DNA from: Geosiphon pyriformis | Taxonomy: Eukaryota; Glomeromycota; Glomeromycetes; Archaeosporales; Geosiphonaceae | Direction of reading: 5' to 3' | Assembly (NCBI GenBank): GCA_016748015.1 | Contig: JAAOMT010000375.1 | Span: forward strand, 115,096-179,095 | DNA: 64,000 nucleotides | Part shown: positions 1 through 11,400 of the stretch, in pieces | Numbering within the stretch: position 1 is the first letter of the stretch | Layout: every line of letters starts with the position of its first letter | Notes under the pieces: model-generated | Told to the model about the DNA's origin: nothing | Databases searched by the model: none | The model's input: only the letters and a program-made list of their open reading frames with translations | Position numbers and translations under genes: made by a program

Positions 1-164
1 ACTGATTATTAAAAAAAGTAAAAATCTAAATCCAAAACAAGATTGTTTACTTTAATTAAAAGATCCAAAATCATATTTGATAAGTATTTTATATGATTTT
101 TTAATTTTAAGAAGTTTAATAAATTTGAAACCATTGTTTTTATAATAGTTCTACTATTAATAAT

Positions 165-207
<43 letters not shown>

Positions 208-509
208 TAAATATAAATATAAATTATTTTATTAATAAATTAAATACAAAAATTTGTTTTTAATATTAATATAATATTAATATAAGTTTAAATAACCAAT
301 TATATATAAAAAATATGTAATTTATATTTATTATAAACATATATATAAATTATATATATAAATAATAAGAAAGTTAAATTTAATTAAGGCAAAAAAAATA
401 CATAATCTTTTTACTTTAAAATATGAATATAAATTATACACTTTTTTTTTGAAATAAAATCAGATTATTAAACCAATTTTTTGATAAAATAATTATGTAT
501 TATCTTTAT
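1..509. other. AT-rich spacer with an AAT microsatellite
   Basis: No coding potential is seen. The stretch is almost entirely A and T and contains an uninterrupted AAT-type trinucleotide run at about 168-207, followed by short TATAAA-like repeats. The far left may be decayed transposon sequence, but nothing in it can be recognised. Confidence 0.6.
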
Positions 510-665
510 AATTTTTATTTTATTATTATTATTATTTTTTTATTAAAGTTTAATGAATGGAGTTCAAACGCCACCTAGTACTATACATCATATAAATGAT
601 CTAAACTAGATGCGAATCATGCCTTTGCCATATGTGACCAGACACTCAGACTAGTCAGAACAACA

Positions 666-3600
666 CTATGTACTTATATGAACAGAAGCCATGTCACTAA
701 CACCTGCATAAAACAAACACCACTTACAATACCCAAAACTGATGCCAATTGCATTAGCAACACCCAACAACCTAATCACTCCAGCCGAAAGCCACGTAAA
801 AAAACCAGAAACAGTGACAAAAATGGAACCATCACATGGAATTAGCTTATTTTTCTCCATAATGACCTGGTGTTTTGCACAAACCAACCAGATATTATCA
901 TGAAATGCAAGATAAAACTCACATACAAAATTCACAATATTGATCACTGCCACCTTAGGATCATTATAAACAGAAACAGACTTGTGATACCAATCGTCAA
1001 AAACAAAGCCCTTACACAGGACCATACTAACAGTCACATCTGAAATGCAAGTTGACAACAACTGTAATACATACAAAGAAGAACAAGACAGACCAGAATG
1101 CACCTTCCAGGCAGCTGCATAAGTGTCCAACAAACTGGCACGACTATCAATATCAGAAAAGCAAGAAAAGACATGGTCCGAGACTTCAACCTCATCACAG
1201 AACAAACAAACTACACTGGGATAATCCTTATCATACAGACACTTTCACACAGCAACAAGAAGGTGATGATGAAGGGCTTTCATAAAATATGTACGAAAGC
1301 CAGCCATCCAAATACTAGTAAAACCAGTTGTCATATGGGAATCCAGGTGCCATACCAGAGAGAATTTCAACCAGTCAATATCAGCATGCAAACAACCTGG
1401 AACAACCTGGGAACTAGAACCAACCTCCCAATGCATGCGATGGATTGACCTAAATATGTCATGAACAAAATGCCTCAAATTACCAGAAACTGTATCAATA
1501 CCAGCCTTCAAAAACTTCTCACTGACCAAGTGGGGCAAATGCCAGGCAGAAAGGGCAGTATTCTTAGCCAGCGCATCAACACGTTCATTGCCTGAAACAT
1601 CCAAATGGCCCTTGACTTTAATCCAATTAACATCTAAATTTTTGCGACAAATGACATTGGTGATGTGACAACACTTAATCCAACAACAATTCCTGAAATC
1701 AGGACCAACCAATAAAGACTCCAATCTGCAAGCATTTATAGTCACCTGGCTGTCTGAGAACAAGTCAACTGAATGAAAAGAAAAAACACTTAAAAGCTAA
1801 AGCAATGGCCTGCAACTCCACCAAAGTAGAAGAAACCAAACCAGAAACCTTCACACCTAGACCCGAATCAATGTCCTCAAAGAAAACTGCTGCACCAGCC
1901 AATATGTCAACAGTGCCCAAGTTATTCAGAGATCCATCTGTGTATACAGAGAGGTGGGTGGCACCAACATTCAACAGATCATTACAAATAACACCAAAAC
2001 CAAGAGACTGACAGATGTCAGAAGAGCCACAAATACCCTTATGAAGAGAACAACCAGAAGGAGAAGCTATACCACCAAGAAAATGTACAAAGAGATTAAA
2101 CCAGAAGGGGACTAAGCCACAGAGGTCTAGTCTTTTCCAATGCTTGAAAGTCTTCCAATCAAAAACAATGCCATTTCAGTCACAAAGTTGTTCTATGAAA
2201 GCAATACTATAATGCCTAAGGGAAGAGACACATTTGAAGAAAATTGTCTTACTAAGAACTAGAAACATAAAAGTACCACTCCAAAGATGAAAAGCACTAG
2301 CCAGAGAGCCACTCAAAGACAAATCACACCCAGAAAAAATATGAACCACACCTGCCAAAAAGTTGTTTGAAGAGCTGACTCCAATATGAACAGGAAACAA
2401 CAAAGAGTGACGAGGATGCCAGCTGAGAATCTGGAGATCATAAGACCTATGAGAAAACAAGCGACCCAAAACACCAACCAAATTTACAAAGGCAATGACA
2501 GAAGCTGACTTGCTCTCAGCCTGAATCTACTCAAAAGTTTTTAAATTGTACAAGGAAGGATGATAAAGTGCATCATTGGGAAAGTTCAGAGGCAGCCCAA
2601 ATTTGGACTTCAGGCCCTTGTAAATCAAAGTGTCTCACTTATTATACACACTGAGAGGAATAAAACTGAACTGAGTTCTGTAGCTGATAATAGAAAAGAG
2701 AACTAAAGACACCAAATAAGCAAACTGTTTATCTGAAATAACTTTTCTCAGAATGAGATTAACAAAAAACCGAACATCCGATTGCATCTTAACCAAGCTA
2801 AGCTTCGAAAGACCTTTAGAAGATAAAAAAATCCCCAGATAATAATGAGGTTCATCTCTTTTAGCAATGGAAATTGGCATATTACTGATAGTTAAGTAAG
2901 GAGCAGCAACTCGACAGTTGATAGGAATAGTCACAGTCTTGTCATTGTTTATTGAAATGTCATTTAAACAAAAGAAATCACTAGCAACATTGAAGATGTG
3001 TTGTGTAGCAGCCTGGCTGCTACTGACTCAAATAGTATCATCAACAAAAGCACTAGTGGCCAAAAACAACGTTAGCCCAGCTTGAAATTTCATCCGGCCG
3101 GTCTTAGAAATGAAATAAAAAATCAACCTGTAACCACAAATGCTTTCCTGTCTCTTAATCTTACACAAAAGCGAGTCATAAAATATGTGCCAGAGAAGTG
3201 GTAAAAAAACCTCTCTCTGATCCAATCCATTATGAACATGATAATCATCAGTCAAACCAAAATCTGTCATTACTCTGTTAGTGTAATCATTATAAATGCT
3301 ACCAAAAAATCTGATAAATTTGTCACACATTTTGATTCTAATCAAACTTCTCTTGAGATGCTCCCAACCAACAAAATCATAAGCTTTGCGCATATTCTAT
3401 AAAACCAGCCACAACTCTCAGTTCTTTTCCAAAGCATTTTTGATTACTGAACCAATAGCAAAGATAGACAATTGAGTAGACATACTCTTCAGGACAGAGA
3501 AATTGTTCCCACAGAGGACATTAAAAGTACTACAAGCCAGAGAGATCCGATCTGAAAGAATCTTGGAAAGGACCTTGCGAGCTGTTTTAATCAAAGCAAT

Positions 3601-5352
3601 AAAGCGGATATTTGTAAGAACCCCCTTCCACTCATAAGATTTAGGAATTATCGAGACCCAGGCTTCCCTCTAAGGTCCAGGCACTGACTCACAATCCAAA
3701 CAAAAATTTAAGAGCACCAAAAGCATATCCAAGACCGACTTGTTATAGTGTTTCCAAAGTTCATTAGTAATACCAGAAAGACCAGCCACTTTTCTATTGG
3801 GCAAATTTAAAATAACACCAAACATCTCTTTATAACCAATTAAATATATTACATCAGAGAAGGCACCATTGAAGACATGATCCAAAGGCCAAAATTGTCT
3901 TGCCCAATCACCAGAGATATTAGAAGCCACCTTATGTTTCCTAGTCCAACCCTCCATGATTCCATCCACCTTAGATTTAACCAACTCAGACTCCAAGACC
4001 AACTCCCCACTATTTACCAAATGATCCAACACCACTTTACAAAAAGGACACTCCAAAACACTTCTAATGGTGTGACCTTTATCTATCTCAAAACTCTCTA
4101 TTCTCCTCTCAATAGCCCGCCTTATACTAGATTCTTCAGCATGCTTAGATTCTAACAACTTAGAAGAGCAATAAGACTTCCTCACCTTAGCCAGCCCAGA
4201 ACGGATCGCATCAAAACTGGTGCCAGAAAGAAACAGAGATTTCATTGGCAAAGTGCCCACAGAATCAAGCCTGTTTTAAGTATTCAACAACAAGGCAAAA
4301 TTTCTGCCAGAAACCAACCGAGAAGTCTTTACCAGTTTAGACACAAGTAGCTCCAGTTTATGAAACCGGGAAGATACCTTATTAAAAACACAATTAAAAC
4401 TCTTAAACCATTTTTTTTTGAATGTTTTACCAGCCAAAAGAACCATAATCTTACAAACAATGTCCCATATTGCATCCAGATCAAAAAACTGCTTAGCTGC
4501 AACAAACTCATCCAAGAACATAACAGCATTAGCAGCTGTAGCATTCCTGAATTCTGACCACTTAATCTTACTGGCATTTTTGATATTATACTTCTAATAA
4601 TCTCTATTAGCTTGTTTGTGCAATAAGTTCAACTGGACATCGAGCAGGCCACCCAGTTCTACAGAAACATAAACAGTCTTGTGATTGGTATTAAAATAGT
4701 CTTCAACGCCATCTACACCATGATCTATCATTGCACCAACCAAATTAGAAGAAATGAACACATAGTCAATTGTCTTAGTAACACCACGAGAATTGCACCA
4801 AGTAGGTGACTTCACAAAAGAGCTATTCCTCAGAGAGTTAATCAAACCCAAATCAAAAAATTTTTTGAAACTGGCACATTTGCATGAACCATCTTTATTA
4901 AAATCACCACCAAGAATAACAAAAGAAGACTTATTAACGGCTTTAGCAATGAGAGAGTTGATCTTACCAGCCTGAAAAAACCGAACCACTGATGAAGCAC
5001 CAGCATAGAGCCCCAAAATAGACACTGAAAGTTTATTTTTGAAAAGCAACTTGATGGATAGGAGCTGACCAGACACCTCAGAAATCTTGCAGATGTGTTT
5101 TGCTAAAGAAGAATTCATGATAATTAACACCCCAGCACCCAAAAAACCAGAATTCAAACCAGAAGTGAAAACCTGAACACCATCAAATTTGTTAGCCAAC
5201 CATGGGTGAACTTTCTCTTTAAGCTTTGACTTTGTAAAAATAGAAACCAAATTGTTTATATTCTTGTGCCAACGAATAATATCATCTTGCTTTACAGGAT
5301 TGTTCAACCCATGAACATTACATGTAGCAATTTTCCATACCAGACCACTCAT
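666..5352 (-). pseudogene. LINE family 1 ORF2: endonuclease, reverse transcriptase, RNase H (broken)
   Basis: This polyprotein copies element RNA into a nicked chromosomal target. Reading from 5352 downwards, an apurinic-type endonuclease lies at 5352-4594, with WKIATCNVHGLNN at the start, GGDFNKD in the middle and TIDYVF then NTNHKTV near the end. The RT follows (about 4260-2635), with NMRKAYDFVGWEHL and the catalytic box as AFVDDT at about 3034-3051. RNase H (1974 to about 1560) has YTDGSLNN, a TLVELQAIALA helix, FSDSQ and GNERVDALAK. The C terminus holds a C-x2-C-x7-H-x4-C knuckle. The frame is continuous from 5352 to about 1765. One frameshift in a T-rich run near 1763-1790 splits RNase H, and several single stops interrupt the rest. 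Expected intact length is about 1,560 residues. It is inactive as written. Confidence 0.85.
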
Positions 5353-7147
5353 TGAGAAAGAGGTAGAGAAAAAATACCACCTGCCAAAGCCAAACCATCC
5401 AAGCGCGCTAATAGGCTCATAATCAAAGCAGAGAGACCTTCCAGCATGTTTTCCAATTTCACAACTTCAGGTGAGGCAGTTGAACCCAGAATGGCAGCAG
5501 TTTTGTCACTAGTGGCATCACCCAAACCCACTTCTATTACTATATCTTCTCCTTAATTCTGCGATGAGGGGGTCACCAACAGCTGACATCCAAGGCTAGG
5601 CTGGAAAACTGCTGGCACAAATGATTCCAACTTCTTAGCCAACTTACCAATTTGTCCTGTGAGGCTGACAAGACTGCTTTTAATGCAAACCAAACGTTTT
5701 TTCAAACCATCTGCAACAGAATGGAGAGGTTTACCAATATTGTCAGAACCAAAAAGTGAACCAGTACTATGAGAATTGTGCACCAAAAGAGCACCAACAA
5801 CTGATGCCCAAGTCTTACCACTGAAGGCCAATAGATGAGAAATGGGTGCAGATTTCCAAGTGTAGATAGTCACCAATCTAACCTGATCCTGAGCAGAAAG
5901 AGGTGTCTTCCTGCCCCTCAGGGTTGAACCAACCTTAACTGAAACACAATTAAAAGATGTATAACCAGAAAGACTGTAGACCGAGCACAGTACCAAAGAG
6001 AGGTGGGACCAGTGAAGGCCAATCCCTTTTATAACTGGGGTTGCAGCCATTGCACTAACCAGATCAGATTCAGACCCAAAACAAACAGTAGCACAGCGAG
6101 CACAGACGTAGCTAACAGGATTACGATCAATGACACATGTTTTTCCACCAACCAAACTAATGAAATCCCAAAGGTTATGAGCATTTGTCCTTACAGGAAG
6201 AGTGTATAACAGCATCCTGAATTTGTCTCTGGAATCCCACATCTGTTTGTTAACATTGGCCTTGGCCACACATACTGTATCCTTTCTAATAAAGATAGAC
6301 TATTTGGATGCCAAGAAATTAGCTTGATTCTGATCTTTTAATTCAACAATTGCTTTTTGCCACAAACTTACAAGTTGCATCTTGATTGACTTAATCAATC
6401 CAAACTTGGACAGGTAGTGTGCATAGCCTCCACAGAAGTTCTCATAGGAATTTTTTTTATCACAATTGCCTAATCCATATGGTTGTCTACAGGATGCTTA
6501 AGATTGGTGTTTACCACAACACCATGATTATTTGCCAACTTCCCAGCAGCCATTATTGCCCTTTCCAAAGTAAAAGTCACATGAATAATTCCACCAAATT
6601 TTAAGGAAGTAGAAACCCCCCCAAAACCATTCACACTTGAAAAAATTTTCCTAATAAAACACAATTTTTCCTAAGAGGACTTTTCAGTAATGACCACAAG
6701 ATTAATATCTAAAGCAAAAGATTTGCAAACAAGCACTTGAACAGTTGGTTTAATAGGTAGAGGAGGTAGGAGAAGAAGGGAATTGTCTAACACATCATCA
6801 TTTGTATTGACAGTACCATAATCAATTACACCCAGAGGCTTCTCTAACATCTTTTTGGTCTTTATACATAAACCTTTTGGCATCTAATTGGGATCCCCTT
6901 TCATGAAAGCATCACTTTCACCATAGTCAACACTGGTTTTTTCAACTAAGCACTCCTTCTTCATGTTAATACTCTCAGATTTAGTAGTGTCACCTGTCTC
7001 AGAACCCCATGAACAAGCACCAGGAGCTTCAGCAGCAACCTCTTTATTATCAATATCCTCTGTTAATACACCTCCCTTCCTTTTCTTTCTCGATACAACC
7101 GCCTTGAAACCATTTTCAGAACCAGAAACTTTAATAATCTTCTTCAT
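5349..7147 (-). pseudogene. LINE family 1 ORF1: nucleic-acid-binding protein (broken)
   Basis: ORF1 proteins coat the element RNA. This one starts at the ATG at 7147 with a basic N terminus containing VVSRKKRKGG, runs through a region resembling an RNA-binding fold (about 6660-6470), then a Cys-rich stretch with YVCARCATVCF near 6120, and ends in heptad-like helices (about 5690-5350). Internal stops at 6884, near 6665 and at 5553 lie where Gln would fit (CAG/CAA to TAG/TAA). One frameshift lies between about 6470 and 6270. Its TGA stop overlaps the ORF2 ATG as ATGA at 5352-5349. Assignment rests on position and composition, because ORF1 sequences are poorly conserved. Confidence 0.7.
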
Positions 7148-7290
7148 AACAGCAATAACAGAGTTAACAGTGGCCTCGTAATCGAAGAATGGTTTTGATT
7201 TATCATACTGAATGGTAAAAAACTTCTTTTGAAAAAATTTTTGACTCTTTTTTGGGAATTTTGGACGAAGGAGAGAAAGAAGTTTTTTTT

Positions 7291-8380
7291 ATTATTATTT
7301 ATGTATTATAGAATTAATTATTTTATTTTTAACAAAGTTTTTAATTAAATTGTTAATTAAAATTAAACATATATAAATATAAATTTAATAGCAGTTTTTT
7401 AATATGTTTAAATATTAAAAAATAATTTGGTTCAAAAATAACAATAGCATTAAATAAATAATAATATATTTTATTTTTAAATTAATAATTAAATTGTAAA
7501 TATATTAATCTTAATCCAATTAAACTTAAACAATTAAAGAATTTAGAATGGTTAAGTTTAAAAAAAAGTAAATAGAATAGTATTAAAAATATTAAAAATT
7601 ACATTAATTTAAAAAAAAAGTATTTTATTAATAAATCTATTATAAAATACACCAATTAAAATGTATAATATTAACTGTTGTTTGTTTATTATTTTCTTAT
7701 GAAATATATTTTTATTTTTGAATTTGTGTACTATTTGTTGTAATCTTATTACTTATTTCTTTTGAAACAGATTTTTTTGAACTTATTTATTATTCTTGTT
7801 ATTCTAATAGACTTATTCAGATTAATTTAAAATTACTTATTGACTTTGTACTATTTTTCCTAATATTTGATCAAATTAAAATTCTGAGCTTGAAAAAACA
7901 ACTATTCAACACTGCTGGGCAAAATTTTGAAAGACTCTATAGCTTCATTATTCCCTTTCCAATATTTTTAATATTTGGGCTGAAACAAAAAACCTGGGAA
8001 CGCAAAAAATTAAATCAACCCATGAAAATTTCAGTAATTGCGTCATGCAGTATGCCGTATGATTTCCACCAATCTTGAACAGGAGTTTTTTTTTATCAAT
8101 AAATTTGAGATGATTCAATATAAAATAAGTGGCGTCTTTTTGTTAATTGTAATCGCATGATCGGATTCTTGGGGCAACCCGCTCAACTTGTGATATATTA
8201 CACTGATATACCGTATTTTGATTGTGTTTCCTCTTTTCTACGAGTTCTAACGTCGTGTTAGCTAAGTCGTTTTTTGTATTAAACTTTCCCCTTTTACTTC
8301 TAAAAGAAAAATTATATCACACAAAATAAAAATTACCTCATTAAAAATTTATTAAAGCTAGTCGGACGAAAACCCGGACA
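7291..8380. other. Intergenic region upstream of SWR1
   Basis: Positions 7291-7850 are very AT-rich and featureless. From about 7860 to 8380 the composition is more balanced and probably contains the SWR1 promoter and 5' leader. A 62-codon open frame at 7890-8078 has no recognisable features and is not called as a gene. No tRNA or other RNA gene was seen. Confidence 0.5.
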
Positions 8381-8398
8381 ATGAACCACACAGCTTAA
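8381..8398 (+). promoter_or_regulatory. Five-codon upstream ORF just before the SWR1 start
   Basis: ATG AAC CAC ACA GCT TAA ends three bases before the SWR1 ATG at 8402 and is in the same frame. Both ATGs have A at -3. It could lower initiation at SWR1 if the transcript starts upstream. Whether the transcript includes it is unknown. Confidence 0.35.
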
Positions 8399-8401
8399 AT
8401 C

Positions 8402-11400
8402 ATGGTAGCAGCGTATATAACGACCGACAATATTTTTAATTCTGAACAAAAGGAAAATATTTCACGTGAAGAAAAAATGAGAGAAACTAACTTCATATTT
8501 GTTAAAGAAGAAATTGAAAAGAGCACGGAGGAAGTTGTTCCAGCACCTGAAAGATCCTTGGCTAATGTAAACCAAACAACACCTAATGTTTTAAATGGCT
8601 TCGAATTCAACCACAACGAACGAATTAGTGTATTTATCAACAATACAGAAGATATTGCTTTGGCAGCAGCCGCTCGAAGAATTCCTCCTAATGTCACACC
8701 ATCAACGAATCCCAACTTCTCAATAGAAACATCTCACAATTTTCAAGTCAATGATCAAAGTAAATCTAATTCAACCTCTTCAATGCCTACAGCCTCACCT
8801 CAAACGATATCTCCAATCGTGGTGATCAAAAGAAAAGGACCTGGTCGACCACGTAAATCAGAAAAGTTATCCTTTTCTCAAGGAACCCATACTTTTAGCA
8901 TCAATTCGTCCCCGACAGAAGGCACCCCTGATCCCAATCGTCCGAAAAGGACGTATAGGAAAAAGCGCCCTAAAATATCTCCCACAGAATCCATCGACAC
9001 CCTTAACACACCATCCCCATCAACAACATTTATTACGAATAACAACAACAACAACAACAACAATTATAATCACGACAATAACAATAACAACGACAACAGC
9101 AATGCGAATAATAATAATAATAATAATAATAATCATCATCATCATCATCATCATACTCATGATGGTTTAAATGGTGTCCATCCAATCCCTCTAGCTCCTT
9201 TCAACAGATCTGTGGACAAAACATTCACCATCTCTTCTGATCCCACACCTACATCTATGCAATTCTCAGATATTAAATATGAAGACTCAACCATCACAAA
9301 TTCTTCTCGTCCAGTGAAAAGAGGACCTGGTAGACCTCGTAAATTACCAGTGTCAATTGATAATTCTCAAAATAGTATTTCTGAGGCTACTACCCCGATC
9401 AACGTATCTTCACCTCAACAGAACGATAAAAAGCGTAATGCTGATGGTGATTTAAAAAATGAGCACTCCCTTGATACCTCGAATGGCCATGTAGTTTCAA
9501 AACCATCAATTAAAAAATTTACTCCTCGTAAGAGACCAAAAACTTTCTCGCCGAACAAATTAGAGTCTTCGTCGTCAACATCGCCAATTGTTGAAAAAAA
9601 ATCGACACCACTTGATGAAGTACGGAATGCACATTTAAAAGAGAAAGAATTATGTTTAGCAAAAGTAGTTGATGATCATGATAGTTTGGTTCGAGAGCTC
9701 TATTATATGGAAAATTTTAATTTGTTGGTTTGGGATCTTGATCGACATAAATTAAAACAAGATAACAGTGAGAGAATGGTCAAGGTAAGAGAAATTTTTA
9801 CAGAGTTAAACCACCTTTATAATCACGAAGCTTTATTCATAAACAAATAAAGTTTTTTGAAATTAGTGGAAGGTATTTTAAAATTTCTTGAATATAATTA
9901 TATAATCTTCTCAGCGAAACCGAATCTTCCATACTGCTGTATTTTTTCATTATATAACTGTGTGATACTTATTATTGAAATCAGTATCTCGAAAGTCACA
10001 ACTTATGGTCGACCGTGAGTGATCAAGTGCTCAACTCTGTACAAGCCAATTCCACTCGCATGTCCACGAGACGTTCTCTTAATCAACATCGTGACTCGTT
10101 GGTTAGTATCCTTCAAAAAACCTTTACATCACATGGATTAAATCTGGCCGAAGCTCCAACCTTAGCCCCTCGCAGTCGCGGTCGTAATAGGAGAATTGAA
10201 CCTGAAACTAGTCCACCACCAACGAACAATCCCTCTATAAACATACTTCGTCGAAGTCGTGGACAAGCCCAATTTCCTAGTGTTGATGTGTTTCTTGCTT
10301 CTTTTGTCACTCTTGATGACGAAGACATGACCCCAATGGATGCTCAAGCACGTGCCATACGTGAAGCTGATATTCAGTATAGAATATATTCATTGAGGAA
10401 ACAAGGTCGAATTTTACGTAAAACACCCAAACCACAAATAGAACCACGTCGCCCACTAACCCACAAAGATCATCTCCTGGACCATATTACTTCCCAAGCC
10501 AAATATATGACCAAGATAACCGAGAATAAAAATAAAATAACAAGGCAGATTAACAAAGCAGTACTGCAGCATTTTAACAAATTGGCAAATCAAGATGAAA
10601 AAGATAAAAAAGCTGAAGAGAAGAGATTAAAAAGATTAGCAAAGACCACCGCAAATCTGATAAGACAAAAATGGAAAACTGTTGAATCGGTAAGCTTTTT
10701 TTTTTTACGTGAAAATTATTGATAATTAAATTTGACGAATGAGACATTTCTTATGCCTTATCAAGCCTCAGTTTTTTGGGTTATTTATTTTGGCTTCTTT
10801 GCAGACAAGAGCAGGAAGAGATCTCAGAAGTTACATCGATTCCAAATGATTTACTTATTTTTGTTCCTTGCCAGATTATTTTGGCAAAACAAAAGGAAAT
10901 CATGCGAGAACGACAAGAACGTAAAGGGAAGCGTCATCTTAATCTTCTTCTTGAACATTCGACTCAAATGTTGGAGGTACAACAGAATGAACTTTTGGGT
11001 ACACCTATCACTGCAATATCCTCTTATGGGATTCCGTCAGTGATGCAGGATCCCAGTTCAAAAGAGCTCGATTTCATTGAATTTGAACATCCAGATGAAG
11101 ATGGTGCGAAATCAATTAGTGAAATTGGCGATAACGATTCATCGGATGACGAAGAAGTAGTCAAAAAATTGCAAGCTGAAAAAGATCTTCCTTTAAAGGA
11201 GCTTCTCGAGAAATACGACTACAATATAGGTGATGACGATGATGATCTCGGCAACCGTGGATGGGATGATGAAGATGAATTTGAAAAATATACCGATCCC
11301 GACCTTTCTCAGCATGAACAAAGTGAGGACGAAGCCAATCAATCGAACGCACGAGAAGATACCATAAAAGTCGAGGAAATTTGTGACAATCGTGACAGGC

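Larger units (their letters stand above)
510..7290 (-). mobile_element. LINE family 1, near full-length non-LTR retrotransposon (decayed)
   Basis: A minus-strand element with a 5' UTR (about 7148-7290), ORF1 (7147-5349), ORF2 (5352-666), a short 3' UTR and a 3' tail. On the plus strand the tail appears as T-rich TATT/ATT repeats at about 510-547, that is, A-rich (AAT)n on the element strand. The domain order, endonuclease then RT then RNase H then a C-terminal C-x2-C-H-C knuckle, is that of RNase H-bearing fungal LINEs of the Tad/I type. Stops fall mostly at codons that look like former CAG/CAA, and each ORF carries one frameshift. The exact 5' end and target-site duplication could not be fixed. 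A second, more decayed copy lies at 16495-18490. Confidence 0.85.

Noticed and set aside
7890-8078. 62-codon open frame upstream of SWR1 as a small gene
   Set aside because: No homology recognised, no codon bias like SWR1, and it lies in the likely promoter region.
10732-11043. Separate short genes around 10015-11043
   Set aside because: They are exon 2, intron 2 and out-of-frame readings of SWR1; splicing gives one continuous HSA domain.
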